The notes beneath the pieces are model-generated. The model worked only from the letters and a program-made list of their open reading frames with translations. It ran no database searches and was not told the DNA's origin. Positions 30,194-38,196 of a DNA stretch of 64,000 bases are shown piece by piece; position 1 is the first letter of the stretch; every line of letters starts with the position of its first letter. A program made the translations under genes and the position numbers. Origin of the DNA: an uncultured Paracoccaceae bacterium (GTDB taxonomy: Bacteria > Pseudomonadota > Alphaproteobacteria > Rhodobacterales > Rhodobacteraceae); assembly GCA_937872465.1 (NCBI GenBank), contig CALMSR010000029.1:62001-126000 (forward strand). The letters are read 5' to 3'.

Positions 30194-31651
30194 ATGGCGC
30201 TCGGCCAGCCGCCGCTGTCCTGGCCGGCCGCGCTCTTTCTCGCCCTGCCGCTGCTGCTCTGGCTGCTCGACGGAGCGCCGGGGACGCGCGAGGCCTTCCG
30301 TCTCGGCTGGTGCGCCGGCGCGGGCTATTTCGCCGCCTCGCTCTTCTGGATCGTCGAGCCGTTTCTTGTGGATGCGCCGCGGCACGGCTGGATGGCGCCC
30401 TTCGCGCTGCTCGGCATGGCCGGCGGCCTGGCGCTCTTCTGGGCCGCGCCCTTCGCGCTCGCGCGCCGGCTCTGGCGAGGGGACGGGGGCGGGGCGGTGA
30501 TCCTCGCCTGTCTCTGGACGCTGTCGGAATACCTCCGCTCGATCGTTCTGACCGGGTTTCCCTGGGGCCTGACCGCCTATGCCTGGGTCGAGACGCCGGT
30601 GATCCAGGCGGCGGCGCTGGTGGGGCCGCACGGGCTGGGGTTCCTGACGCTGCTCGCGGGGCTGCTGGCGGGGCTGGCCTCGCGGCGGGGCCTCGCGCTC
30701 GCCGCTCTGCTCGTGGCTTCGGGCTGGGGCTATGGCGCCTGGCAATTGTCCCGCCCGCTCGCTTCGCGCGATCCGCCGGTGATCCTGCGCATCGTGCAGC
30801 CCGATGCCGAGCAGCAGGCGAAATGGGTGCCCGAGAAGCAGATGGAATTCTACCGCCGCCTGCTCGCGGAGACCGCGGCGCCGGGCGACCCGCCGCCGGA
30901 CGTGGCGATCTGGCCGGAAACCGCGGTGCCCTTCGTGCTGGGCTATTCCGACGACAGGCTGCCCGAGATCGCCGCGGCGGGTCCGCAGTCGCGCACGATC
31001 CTCGGCATCCGCCGGCTCGACGCGAGGGACGGGCGCGAGGATTGGTTCAATTCGCTGGTGGTGCTGGACCCGGAGGGCATCCCGCGCGCCGTCTACGACA
31101 AGCATCATCTCGTGCCCTTCGGCGAATACATCCCGCTCGCCGGCGCGATCGCGCAACTGGGCATTCCGGCGCTGACCACGCTGACCGCCCAGGGGTTCCG
31201 TCCGGGACCCGGCCCGCATCTCGTCTCGGTGCCGGGCCTGCCGCCCTTCCTGCCGCTGATCTGCTACGAGGCAATCTTCCCCCAGGGCCTGCGGGCCCCG
31301 GAGGGCCGCGCCGACTGGCTGGTGCAGGTGACCAACGACGCCTGGTTCGGCGAGGTCTCGGGCCCCTACCAGCATCTCGCCCAGGCGCGGGTCCGGGCGA
31401 TCGAGCAGGGCCTGCCGCTGGCGCGTGCGGCCAATACCGGCATCTCGGCCATGATCGATCCAAGGGGCCGCGTCACCGAGCGGCTCGGCCTCGGCGTCAT
31501 CGGGCATTTCGACGCGCCGCTCCCGCCGGCGCTCCCGCCGACGCCCTATTCGCGGATGGGTGATCTTCCTGTACTTGCCGCATTAATATTAATTTGCGGA
31601 TTAACTGTATTAAAATTTTGGAATGGAGTTTTTCGGAGAACACCGCGATAA
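30194..31651 (+). CDS. lnt: Apolipoprotein N-acyltransferase
   Basis: 485 residues from ATG 30194. About seven N-terminal helices are followed by the nitrilase-fold domain with catalytic Glu242 (AIWPETAVPF), Lys303 (VYDKHHLVPFGEYIP) and Cys357 (PLICYEAIFP); a C-terminal helix ends the protein. It transfers the third acyl chain onto lipoprotein N-termini in the inner membrane. The true N-terminus is unclear. In-frame codons upstream of 30194 read like the family's usual start (DALSGRRRAGLAAGAGGL) but contain no ATG, GTG or TTG. A GTG at 30130 with an ideal GGAGG is one base out of frame. The last 30 codons (31570-31651) are strikingly AT-rich. Confidence 0.95.
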   Translation: MALGQPPLSWPAALFLALPLLLWLLDGAPGTREAFRLGWCAGAGYFAASLFWIVEPFLVDAPRHGWMAPFALLGMAGGLALFWAAPFALARRLWRGDGGGAVILACLWTLSEYLRSIVLTGFPWGLTAYAWVETPVIQAAALVGPHGLGFLTLLAGLLAGLASRRGLALAALLVASGWGYGAWQLSRPLASRDPPVILRIVQPDAEQQAKWVPEKQMEFYRRLLAETAAPGDPPPDVAIWPETAVPFVLGYSDDRLPEIAAAGPQSRTILGIRRLDARDGREDWFNSLVVLDPEGIPRAVYDKHHLVPFGEYIPLAGAIAQLGIPALTTLTAQGFRPGPGPHLVSVPGLPPFLPLICYEAIFPQGLRAPEGRADWLVQVTNDAWFGEVSGPYQHLAQARVRAIEQGLPLARAANTGISAMIDPRGRVTERLGLGVIGHFDAPLPPALPPTPYSRMGDLPVLAALILICGLTVLKFWNGVFRRTPR

Positions 31652-31766
31652 CTCTTTTTAGGAGTGGCGGGTGATCCGTACAGAAGTGGCAAGCAGAGAC
31701 GTCCTCTGGCGCCGCTTCCCGGAAAAACCTTCGATCCGGAATGTGGTTTATCTAGTTGGGTGTCCT

Positions 31767-32162
31767 ATGCCAGTGTCGTTGTCTGCCAGTGAAATCGACC
31801 GGGTCGTCGGTCAGCGCATGCGCCAGCGCCGCGAGTCGCTCGGCATCAGTCAGGGCCGCCTCGGCCGCCACCTCGGGCTGACCTTTTCCCAGATCCAGAA
31901 ATACGAGAAGGGTGCCAACCGGATCGGCGCGGGGCGGCTCTATCAGATCGCGACCTATCTCGGGGTGAAGCCCAGCTATTTCTTCGACGAGCTCGACAAC
32001 AACGGGGCGGAGGCGCTGCAGCCAACCGGCGGCAGCCGCGAAGAGATCCGCACCCTGACCGAAGCCTTCGCGACGATTACCGACCGGGAGACCCGCGCAT
32101 CCGTGCTGGCGCTCGTCCGCTCGCTGACCGCTCCCCTGCCGGAGGGGCGAATCCTCCGTTGA
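31767..32162 (+). CDS. XRE family helix-turn-helix regulator
   Basis: 131 residues with one Cro/CI-type HTH near residues 25-48 ([20 protein letters not shown], then [20 protein letters not shown]) and a short C-terminal tail. ATG 31767 is preferred. The upstream GTG at 31671 has a good AGGAG but would add about 32 residues in rare codons, unlike the rest of the gene. The position between lnt and metK is seen in related genomes. Targets unknown; the AT-rich stretch at the end of lnt is a likely promoter and operator region. Confidence 0.93.
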   Translation: MPVSLSASEIDRVVGQRMRQRRESLGISQGRLGRHLGLTFSQIQKYEKGANRIGAGRLYQIATYLGVKPSYFFDELDNNGAEALQPTGGSREEIRTLTEAFATITDRETRASVLALVRSLTAPLPEGRILR

Positions 32163-32220
32163 CCACGTTTCCGTGGCTAGCGTAGGGAAGGCCGCCAGAA
32201 CACGGGGATGGGATCACGGG

Positions 32221-33390
32221 ATGCATACGCGCAGCGACTACCTCTTCACCTCTGAATCGGTGTCGGAAGGCCACCCCGACAAGGTCTGCGACCGGATTTC
32301 CGACGCCGTGCTCGACGCCTTCCTCTTGGAGGACCCGGAAGCCCGCGTCGCCTGCGAGACCTTCGCCACCACCGACCGGGTCGTCGTCGGCGGCGAGGTG
32401 CGCGGTCCCGCCGGGATCCTCGGGCGGATCGACTCGATCGTGCGGAACTGCGTGCGCGACATCGGCTATGCGCAGAAGGGCTTCAACTGGGAGACCCTCA
32501 CGGTCCAGAACTACATCCACGGCCAGTCGGACAACATCGCCCAAGGCGTCGACGGCGGCAACGGCAAGGAAGAGGGTGCCGGCGACCAGGGGATCATGTT
32601 CGGCTATGCCACCGACGAGACCGAGGCGCATATGCCGGCCCCGATCCACTACGCCCATGCCATCCTGCGCCGGCTCGCGGATGTGCGCAAATCCGGCGTC
32701 GAGCGGCGGCTGGGCCCGGACGCGAAATCCCAGGTGACGCTGCGCTACGCCGGCGGGAGGCCGGTGGAATGCGCGAGCCTGGTGCTCTCGACCCAGCATC
32801 TCGACGAGAACATGTCCTCGGCGGACGTGCGCGCGATGGTCGAGCCGCATATCCGCGACGTCCTGCCCGAAGGCTGGCTGACGAAGGAGACCGTCTGGCA
32901 CGTCAATCCCACGGGCAAGTTCGTGATCGGCGGGCCGGACGGCGACGCAGGCCTGACCGGGCGCAAGATCATCGTGGACACCTACGGCGGGGCCGCGCCG
33001 CACGGCGGCGGCGCCTTCTCCGGCAAGGATCCGACCAAGGTCGACCGATCGGCGGCCTATGCGGCGCGCTATCTCGCGAAGAACGTCGTCGCGGCGGGGC
33101 TCGCGCGGCGCTGCGTGATCCAGCTCGCCTATGCCATCGGCGTGGCGCGGCCGCTGTCGATCTATGCCGACACCTATGGCACCGGCGAGGTTCCCGAGGC
33201 GGCGATCGAGGCGGCGCTGAACACGGTGATGGATCTCTCCCCCAAGGGAATCCGCACCCATCTGGCGCTGAACCGGCCGATCTATCAGCGCACCTCGGCC
33301 TACGGGCATTTCGGCCGGGTGCCCGATGCGGAGGGCGGTTTCTCCTGGGAGCGCACGGATCTCGTCGAGGCGCTGCGCAAGGCGGTCTGA
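32221..33390 (+). CDS. metK: S-adenosylmethionine synthase
   Basis: 389 residues. All family blocks are present: [20 protein letters not shown] at the start, [39 protein letters not shown] and [19 protein letters not shown]. It makes SAM from methionine and ATP. ATG 32221 gives the canonical start. The 58-base leader after the XRE gene carries a small hairpin (CCACG-TTTC-CGTGG, 32163-32176); I could not match it to the SAM/SAH riboswitch known upstream of metK in Rhodobacterales. trmB follows after 14 bases. Confidence 0.99.
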   Translation: MHTRSDYLFTSESVSEGHPDKVCDRISDAVLDAFLLEDPEARVACETFATTDRVVVGGEVRGPAGILGRIDSIVRNCVRDIGYAQKGFNWETLTVQNYIHGQSDNIAQGVDGGNGKEEGAGDQGIMFGYATDETEAHMPAPIHYAHAILRRLADVRKSGVERRLGPDAKSQVTLRYAGGRPVECASLVLSTQHLDENMSSADVRAMVEPHIRDVLPEGWLTKETVWHVNPTGKFVIGGPDGDAGLTGRKIIVDTYGGAAPHGGGAFSGKDPTKVDRSAAYAARYLAKNVVAAGLARRCVIQLAYAIGVARPLSIYADTYGTGEVPEAAIEAALNTVMDLSPKGIRTHLALNRPIYQRTSAYGHFGRVPDAEGGFSWERTDLVEALRKAV

Positions 33391-33404
33391 ACCCCACCGG
33401 GCGC

Positions 33405-34103
33405 ATGACCGGCAGCGACGACGAGGCCGCGGCGCCGCGGTTCCGCAATTTCTACGGACGGCGGCACGGCAAGGCGCTGCGCCCGTCGCAGCGGCGGCTG
33501 GTCGCCGAGCTTCTGCCCCGGCTGCGGGTTCCGGGCGTGAGCGACCGCCTGCCGGTCGATCCGGCGGCGCTCTTCGGGGATGCGCGGCCGGTCTGGCTGG
33601 AGATCGGCTTCGGCGGCGGCGAGCATCTGGCGCATCAGGCGCGCCTGCATCCCGACCTGGGGCTGATCGGCTGCGAGCCCTTCGTGAACGGCGTGGCCAT
33701 GCTCCTCAACCGCATCGAGCGCGGCGGCATCGCCAATCTCCGCATCCATCCGGGCGATGCCCGCGACCTGATCGAGCTCATGCCCGCGGAATCGGTCTCC
33801 CGGGTCTTCCTGCTCTATCCCGACCCCTGGCCCAAGGCGCGGCACCACCGGCGGCGGTTTCTCTGCCGCGAGAATCTCGCGATGCTGCACCGGATCATGC
33901 GGCCGGGATCGGAGTTGCGATTCGCGACCGACATCCCCGATTATGTGGAGCATGCGCGGCGCGAGGTGGCGGAGGCCGAGGGCTTCGCCCTGGCCGGAGA
34001 GGATTCCGCCGATCCCTGGCCCGACTGGCCCGGCACGCGCTACGAGGCGAAGGCCCTGGCGGCCGGGCGGGTGCCGGCCTACCTCACGCTGCTTCGCCGC
34101 TGA
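33405..34103 (+). CDS. trmB: tRNA (guanine-N7-)-methyltransferase
   Basis: 232 residues. Family marks: RNFYGRRHGKALRPSQRRL at the N-terminus, the SAM-binding WLEIGFGGGEHLAHQA, IGCEPFVNGVAMLLNRI and the catalytic-region LLYPDPWPKARHHRRRFL, then FATDIPDYVEHA. It methylates G46 of tRNAs using SAM made by the enzyme encoded just upstream. ATG 33405 is the first start after metK. Confidence 0.98.
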   Translation: MTGSDDEAAAPRFRNFYGRRHGKALRPSQRRLVAELLPRLRVPGVSDRLPVDPAALFGDARPVWLEIGFGGGEHLAHQARLHPDLGLIGCEPFVNGVAMLLNRIERGGIANLRIHPGDARDLIELMPAESVSRVFLLYPDPWPKARHHRRRFLCRENLAMLHRIMRPGSELRFATDIPDYVEHARREVAEAEGFALAGEDSADPWPDWPGTRYEAKALAAGRVPAYLTLLRR

Positions 34104-34119
34104 GGCCGTCCGGCACGGC

Positions 34120-34139
34120 GGCCCGCTGGGCCCTTCTTC
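34120..34139 (+). terminator. Short terminator-like hairpin after trmB
   Basis: GGCCC-GCT-GGGCC (34120-34132) followed by CTTCTTC lies in the 34 bases between converging trmB and alanine dehydrogenase. The stem is only 5 bp, so this is tentative. Confidence 0.4.
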
Positions 34140-35256
34140 AGGCCTTCAGCGCCGCTTCCGGATCCATGACCGCGATGCCGAGCGCTTCGCCCACCGCCGC
34201 ATAGGTCAGATTTCCCGCATGGACGTTGAGCCCGGCGAGCAGTTGCGGATCCTCCGCGCAGGCCGTCCGCCAGCCCTTGTCGGCCAGCGCGAGCAGCAGC
34301 GGCATCGTGGCGTTCCCCAGCGCGATGGTCGAGGTCCGCGCCACCGCGCCGGGCATGTTCGCCACGCAATAATGCATGATCCCGTCGACCTCGTAGATCG
34401 GATCGTCGTGGGTGGTGGCATGGGAGGTCTCGAAGCAGCCGCCCTGGTCGATCGCCACGTCGACGATGGCAGCACCCCGTTTCATGGTCGAGAGCTGCGC
34501 CCGGCTGACCAGCTTCGGCGCCGCCGCCCCGGGGATCAGCACCGCGCCGATCACCATGTCGGCCTCGGCGACCAGCTCCTCGGAATTGCCGCGCGAAGCA
34601 TAGCGGGTCTCGAAGACATCGCCGAAGACGTCGTCGAGATAGCGCATCCGGTGCAGCGACAGGTCGAGCACCACCACGTCCGCGCCCATTCCCGCCGCGA
34701 CCCGCGCGGCATGGGTGCCGACGACCCCACCCCCGAGCACCACGACCTTCGCCGGGCCGACGCCGGGCACGCCGCCCATCAGCACGCCGCGGCCGCCATT
34801 GGCCTTCTGCAGCGTCCAGGCGCCGACCTGCGGCGCGAGCTTGCCCGCCACCTCGGACATCGGCGCGAGCAGCGGCAGCCCGCCGGTCCTGTCGGTCACC
34901 GTCTCGTAGGCGATCGCGGTGACGCCGGATTCGAGCAGATCGCGGGTCTGATCGGGGTCGGGCGCGAGATGCAGATAGGTGAAGAGCAGCTGTCCCTCGC
35001 GCAGCCGGGCCCGCTCGACCGGCTGGGGCTCCTTGACCTTCACCACCATTTCCGCCCGCGCGAAGACCTCCTCGGCCGATCCCACGATCTCCGCGCCGAT
35101 CGCCGCGTAGTCGGCGTCCGGGAATCCCGATCCCGCGCCCGCGCCCGCTTCCATCAGAACCGAATGGCCGTGCGCGACGGCTTCGCGGGCGGCGGCCGGC
35201 GTGATGCCGACGCGGTATTCCTGGTTCTTGATCTCCTTCGGGCAGCCGATGAGCAT
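34138..35256 (-). CDS. ald: Alanine dehydrogenase
   Basis: 372 residues. The start [20 protein letters not shown] and the NAD-binding block [20 protein letters not shown] are typical. Also present are YLHLAPDP (catalytic histidine), VKVKEPQP (substrate lysine) and [20 protein letters not shown]. It reversibly deaminates L-alanine to pyruvate with NAD. GGAGGAAGGA directly before ATG 35256 fixes the start. No AldR-type Lrp regulator is adjacent. Confidence 0.98.
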   Translation of the reverse strand: MLIGCPKEIKNQEYRVGITPAAAREAVAHGHSVLMEAGAGAGSGFPDADYAAIGAEIVGSAEEVFARAEMVVKVKEPQPVERARLREGQLLFTYLHLAPDPDQTRDLLESGVTAIAYETVTDRTGGLPLLAPMSEVAGKLAPQVGAWTLQKANGGRGVLMGGVPGVGPAKVVVLGGGVVGTHAARVAAGMGADVVVLDLSLHRMRYLDDVFGDVFETRYASRGNSEELVAEADMVIGAVLIPGAAAPKLVSRAQLSTMKRGAAIVDVAIDQGGCFETSHATTHDDPIYEVDGIMHYCVANMPGAVARTSTIALGNATMPLLLALADKGWRTACAEDPQLLAGLNVHAGNLTYAAVGEALGIAVMDPEAALKA

Positions 35257-35739
35257 TCCTTCCTCCCTTCGTGTTCGTTGCCGGCGGTTCCGAGCATGGC
35301 GCCTGCGGCGCCCAGGTGGCTGCGAGCCTGCCGGCCTTTCGTCCAGGCTCCGGCACGATCCCACGACAAAGTCCCGGTTGGCGCAAGGATCTTCTGTCAC
35401 CGGCTTTCGATTCGATCGACCCGGGGAACCTCCGTCTCGCCCGGGCCGACACGCGGATCTCCGGCCATGCCCCGGGTGAGGACGGCGGGGTGGCCGGGCC
35501 GCGAATCAGGAAGGGCCGCGCGTTGGCCCCGGGAGGGGCCGGGGCGCTGTCCTGCGCGGGGGGCAGGGGCCGACGCAGCGGGACGCGAGTATGGGGCCGG
35601 CCCATGAGCGAGCAAACAAAGCTGTGATGGCCCTCCGGAAATTGGGAGAAAGTTCCGAGCTTCGAGTTGCGCCGGGGAATTTTCTTGCTAAGTTGCCGTC
35701 GCCGCAAGACGGCGGCATGCACAGACTGGAGCGACTGAA
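35257..35739. other. Intergenic gap with a 5' leader hairpin, no gene
   Basis: 483 bases between the divergent alanine dehydrogenase and HdeA-like genes. Several short frames exist, but all are proline/arginine-rich shadows. A hairpin GCCGTC-GCCGCAA-GACGGC lies near 35695-35713, 25 bases before the HdeA-like start. The last 110 bases are less GC-rich and probably hold that gene's promoter. Confidence 0.4.
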
Positions 35740-36003
35740 ATGAAGAGGATTCTCATGACGGTTGCGATCGCCGGGGCCGCGAGCCTTCCGGCGTTTGCTC
35801 AGGATGCCGCCACGATGGCTTGCGCGGATTACGCCGCCATGGACAACGCCGGCCAGATGGCGGCGATCGCCGAGCTCGAATCGGCGAACGCGGAGATGGC
35901 GTCCAGCCAGGAAATCACCTCCGAAGAGATCCATCAGAAGCTGACCGCCGACTGCACGGGCGATCTCACGCTGATGGACGTCTACAAGAGCTACTTCGAA
36001 TAA
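35740..36003 (+). CDS. Small HdeA-like periplasmic protein
   Basis: 87 residues: a clear signal peptide (MKRILMTVAIAGAASLPAFA), then a 67-residue acidic helical protein with two cysteines (TMACADYAAMD and LTADCTGDL) spaced as in HdeA/HdeB, where they form a disulfide. HdeA proteins bind unfolded periplasmic proteins at acid pH. The overall match is by pattern (Cys, Ala-rich helices, DVYKSYFE end), so the chaperone role is inferred. GGAGCGACTGAA precedes the ATG, and a strong hairpin follows the stop. Confidence 0.8.
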   Translation: MKRILMTVAIAGAASLPAFAQDAATMACADYAAMDNAGQMAAIAELESANAEMASSQEITSEEIHQKLTADCTGDLTLMDVYKSYFE

Positions 36004-36026
36004 GCCTCTCCTTCGATGAGAGCGAT

Positions 36027-36050
36027 GCGAAGGGGCGCCAGCCCCTTCGC
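36027..36050 (+). terminator. Strong hairpin after the HdeA-like gene
   Basis: Perfect 10-bp stem GCGAAGGGGC / GCCCCTTCGC with loop GCCA, 24 bases past the stop. No U-tract follows, so it may be a 3'-stabilising hairpin as much as a terminator. Confidence 0.6.
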
Positions 36051-36188
36051 AACATTCGGGTCCGCTCCGACGACGCCCGGGCCGCGGCTCGCCGCCCGGA
36101 ACGGAGGATCCGGCTTCGGTATGGTGTCGTCCGCCAGTTCCGGATCGGGATTGCCGCGGAAGCGCGGGCTCGTCTATCCTAGACCGCC

Positions 36189-37088
36189 ATGCCCAGCGCT
36201 GCAGCCTCCCCGATGGCCGGAACCTATCTGATCGCCCCCGATCCCGACGGCGCGCGGCTCACGCGCATCGTGCGCGGGCTCGACCAGACCGGTGCCGAGC
36301 AGGACATCCGGGTCGTCGAGGAACGGCCGCTGACGATCTTCCTCAACGGGCAGGAGATCGTCACCGCCATGACCATCGGCGACCATCCCGCCTATCTGGC
36401 CGTGGGCTTCCTGCTCAACCAGGGCATGCTGCGGCCGGAGGACGTCATCCTCGGCGTCGACCATGACGAGGAGGTCGAGGCCGTCGTCGTCCGGACGGCG
36501 CGCCAGACCGATTACGAGGAGAAGCTCCGCAAGAAGACCCGCACCTCGGGATGCGCCGTTGGCACGGTCTTCGGCGACATGATGGCGGGGCTCGAGGGGC
36601 TGGTGCTGCCGGCCTCCCGCCTGCCGGTCTCGGATCTCTACGCGCTGGCCGCCGCGATCAACACGACCCCGAGCCTCTATCTCGCCGCCGGCGCGATCCA
36701 TGGCACGGTGCTGTGCCAGGGACGGCGGCCCTTGGTCTACATGGAGGACGTCGGCCGGCACAACGCCGTGGACAAGATCGCGGGCTGGATGGCGCTCGAG
36801 CGGGTCGGCGCGACGGACAAGCTGCTCTACACAACCGGGCGGCTGACCTCCGAGATGGTCATCAAGACGGCGCGCATGGGCGTTCCGGCGCTCGCCAGCC
36901 GCTCGGGCTTCACCGCCTGGGGGGTCGAAATCGCGCGGCAGGTGGGCCTGACGCTGGTGGGGCGGATGCGCGGCCATCGCTTCGTCTGCCTCTCCGGGGC
37001 GGAGCGGCTGGTCTGGGACGTCGATCCCGCCACTATCCCCGACGAGCCGGCGCGGCATCGCCGCAAATCCGCGGGCGAAGTGCCATGA
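36189..37088 (+). CDS. fdhD: FdhD formate dehydrogenase accessory sulfurtransferase
   Basis: 299 residues with the FdhD blocks VVEERPLTIFLNGQEIVT, YLAVGFLLNQGML, YMEDVGRHNAVDKIAGWM and LLYTTGRLTSEMVIKTARMG. The active-site loop reads TRTSGCAVGTVFGD: the first cysteine (C122) is kept and the second cysteine of the E. coli C-x-x-C is absent. FdhD passes sulfur to the molybdenum cofactor before insertion into formate dehydrogenase. No ribosome site is obvious for ATG 36189; ATG 36213 is an alternative. The stop overlaps mobA (ATGA). Confidence 0.95.
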   Translation: MPSAAASPMAGTYLIAPDPDGARLTRIVRGLDQTGAEQDIRVVEERPLTIFLNGQEIVTAMTIGDHPAYLAVGFLLNQGMLRPEDVILGVDHDEEVEAVVVRTARQTDYEEKLRKKTRTSGCAVGTVFGDMMAGLEGLVLPASRLPVSDLYALAAAINTTPSLYLAAGAIHGTVLCQGRRPLVYMEDVGRHNAVDKIAGWMALERVGATDKLLYTTGRLTSEMVIKTARMGVPALASRSGFTAWGVEIARQVGLTLVGRMRGHRFVCLSGAERLVWDVDPATIPDEPARHRRKSAGEVP

Positions 37089-37702
37089 TCGCCGGGGTGA
37101 TCCTCGCGGGCGGCCTCTCGCAGCGCATGGGCGGCGGCGACAAATGCCTGCTGCCGGTCGGGGGCCGCCCGATCCTGGCGCATGTGATCGCGCGCCTCGC
37201 GCCCCAGGTCGGGATGCTGGCGCTGAACGCCAATGGCGCGCCGGCGCGCTTTGCGGAATTCGGCCTGCCGGTCCTGCCCGACAGCGTCGGGGATTTCCCC
37301 GGCCCGCTCGCCGGCGTGCTGGCCGGCATGGACTGGGCGGCCGAGGGGGAGGCGGAGCTGCTGGTGACCGCCGCGGCCGACACGCCGTTCTTTCCCGAGA
37401 CTCTGGTGGCCGAGCTGCGCGCCGCGGCGCGCGCCGAAGGCCTGCCGCTGGCGATGGCGGTGACGCGGAACGCCTCCGGCGGAACGGACAGGCACCCGAC
37501 CTTCGGCCTCTGGCCGGTGGCCCTTCGGGAGGAGCTGCGGGCCACGCTCGCGGCGGGCCAGCGCCGGGTCGTCGCCTTCACCGAGCCGCGCGGCTGCGCG
37601 AGGGCGGTCTTTCCCCAGGCCGTTCCCGATCCATTCTTCAACGTCAACGCGCCCGAGGATCTGGCCGCCGCCGATGCCTATCTCGCCGCCGCGACGCGAT
37701 GA
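37085..37702 (+). CDS. mobA: Molybdenum cofactor guanylyltransferase
   Basis: 205 residues. The nucleotide-binding start GVILAGGLSQRMGGGDKCLL is the family signature, followed by LPDSVGDFPGPLAGVLAGMD and VTAAADTPFFP. It joins GMP to molybdopterin to give the guanine dinucleotide cofactor used by DMSO-reductase-family enzymes such as formate dehydrogenase. It overlaps fdhD and mobB by four bases each. Confidence 0.97.
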   Translation: MIAGVILAGGLSQRMGGGDKCLLPVGGRPILAHVIARLAPQVGMLALNANGAPARFAEFGLPVLPDSVGDFPGPLAGVLAGMDWAAEGEAELLVTAAADTPFFPETLVAELRAAARAEGLPLAMAVTRNASGGTDRHPTFGLWPVALREELRATLAAGQRRVVAFTEPRGCARAVFPQAVPDPFFNVNAPEDLAAADAYLAAATR

Positions 37703-38196
37703 AGGTCTATGGCGTGACGGGCTGGAAGAACTCCGGCAAAACCACGCTCGTCGAGCGTCTGGTGACAGAGATCACCGGCCGCGGGCTGAGCGTCTCCACG
37801 ATCAAGCACGCGCATCACGCCTTCGACGTGGACCAGCCGGGCAAGGACAGCCATCGCCATCGCCGGGCCGGCGCGAGCCAGGTGCTCGTCTCCTCGTCCA
37901 GCCGCTGGGCGCTGATGACCGAGAACCGCGGCCGGCCGGAGCCTGAGCTCGGTGCCCTGATCGGGCAGCTCGCGCCGGTCGATCTGGTGCTGGTCGAAGG
38001 GTTCAAGCGCGACCGGCACCCCAAGATCGAAGCGCGGCGCGCGGCGACGGCGCAGGACCTGATCGCGCGAGGCGATCCGACGATCGAGGCCGTCGCGACG
38101 GATGCGCCGATCGAGGGGCTGCCGGTCCCGGCTTTCGATCTCGACGACGTCCCCGGGATCGCCGATTTCATCCTCGGCCGGGTCGGGCTGCGGTGA
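37699..38196 (+). CDS. mobB: Molybdopterin-guanine dinucleotide biosynthesis adaptor protein
   Basis: 165 residues, P-loop GTPase: VYGVTGWKNSGKTTLVERLV with Walker A GWKNSGKTT, then IKHAHHAFDVDQPGKDSHRH and LVLVEGFKRDRHPKIE. It assists MobA. It overlaps mobA (ATGA) and the moeA fusion (GTGA), so all four genes form one translationally coupled operon. Confidence 0.97.
   Translation: MKVYGVTGWKNSGKTTLVERLVTEITGRGLSVSTIKHAHHAFDVDQPGKDSHRHRRAGASQVLVSSSSRWALMTENRGRPEPELGALIGQLAPVDLVLVEGFKRDRHPKIEARRAATAQDLIARGDPTIEAVATDAPIEGLPVPAFDLDDVPGIADFILGRVGLR

Noticed and set aside
31671-31766. Extended N-terminus of the XRE protein from GTG 31671
   Set aside because: The extra codons include many that are rare in this genome and the added residues do not look like the family, although an AGGAG is present.
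32161-32220. SAM/SAH riboswitch in the metK leader
   Set aside because: Such elements are known before metK in Rhodobacterales, and there is a hairpin at 32163-32176, but the conserved loop and the pseudoknot with the ribosome site that define the motif are not recognisable here.
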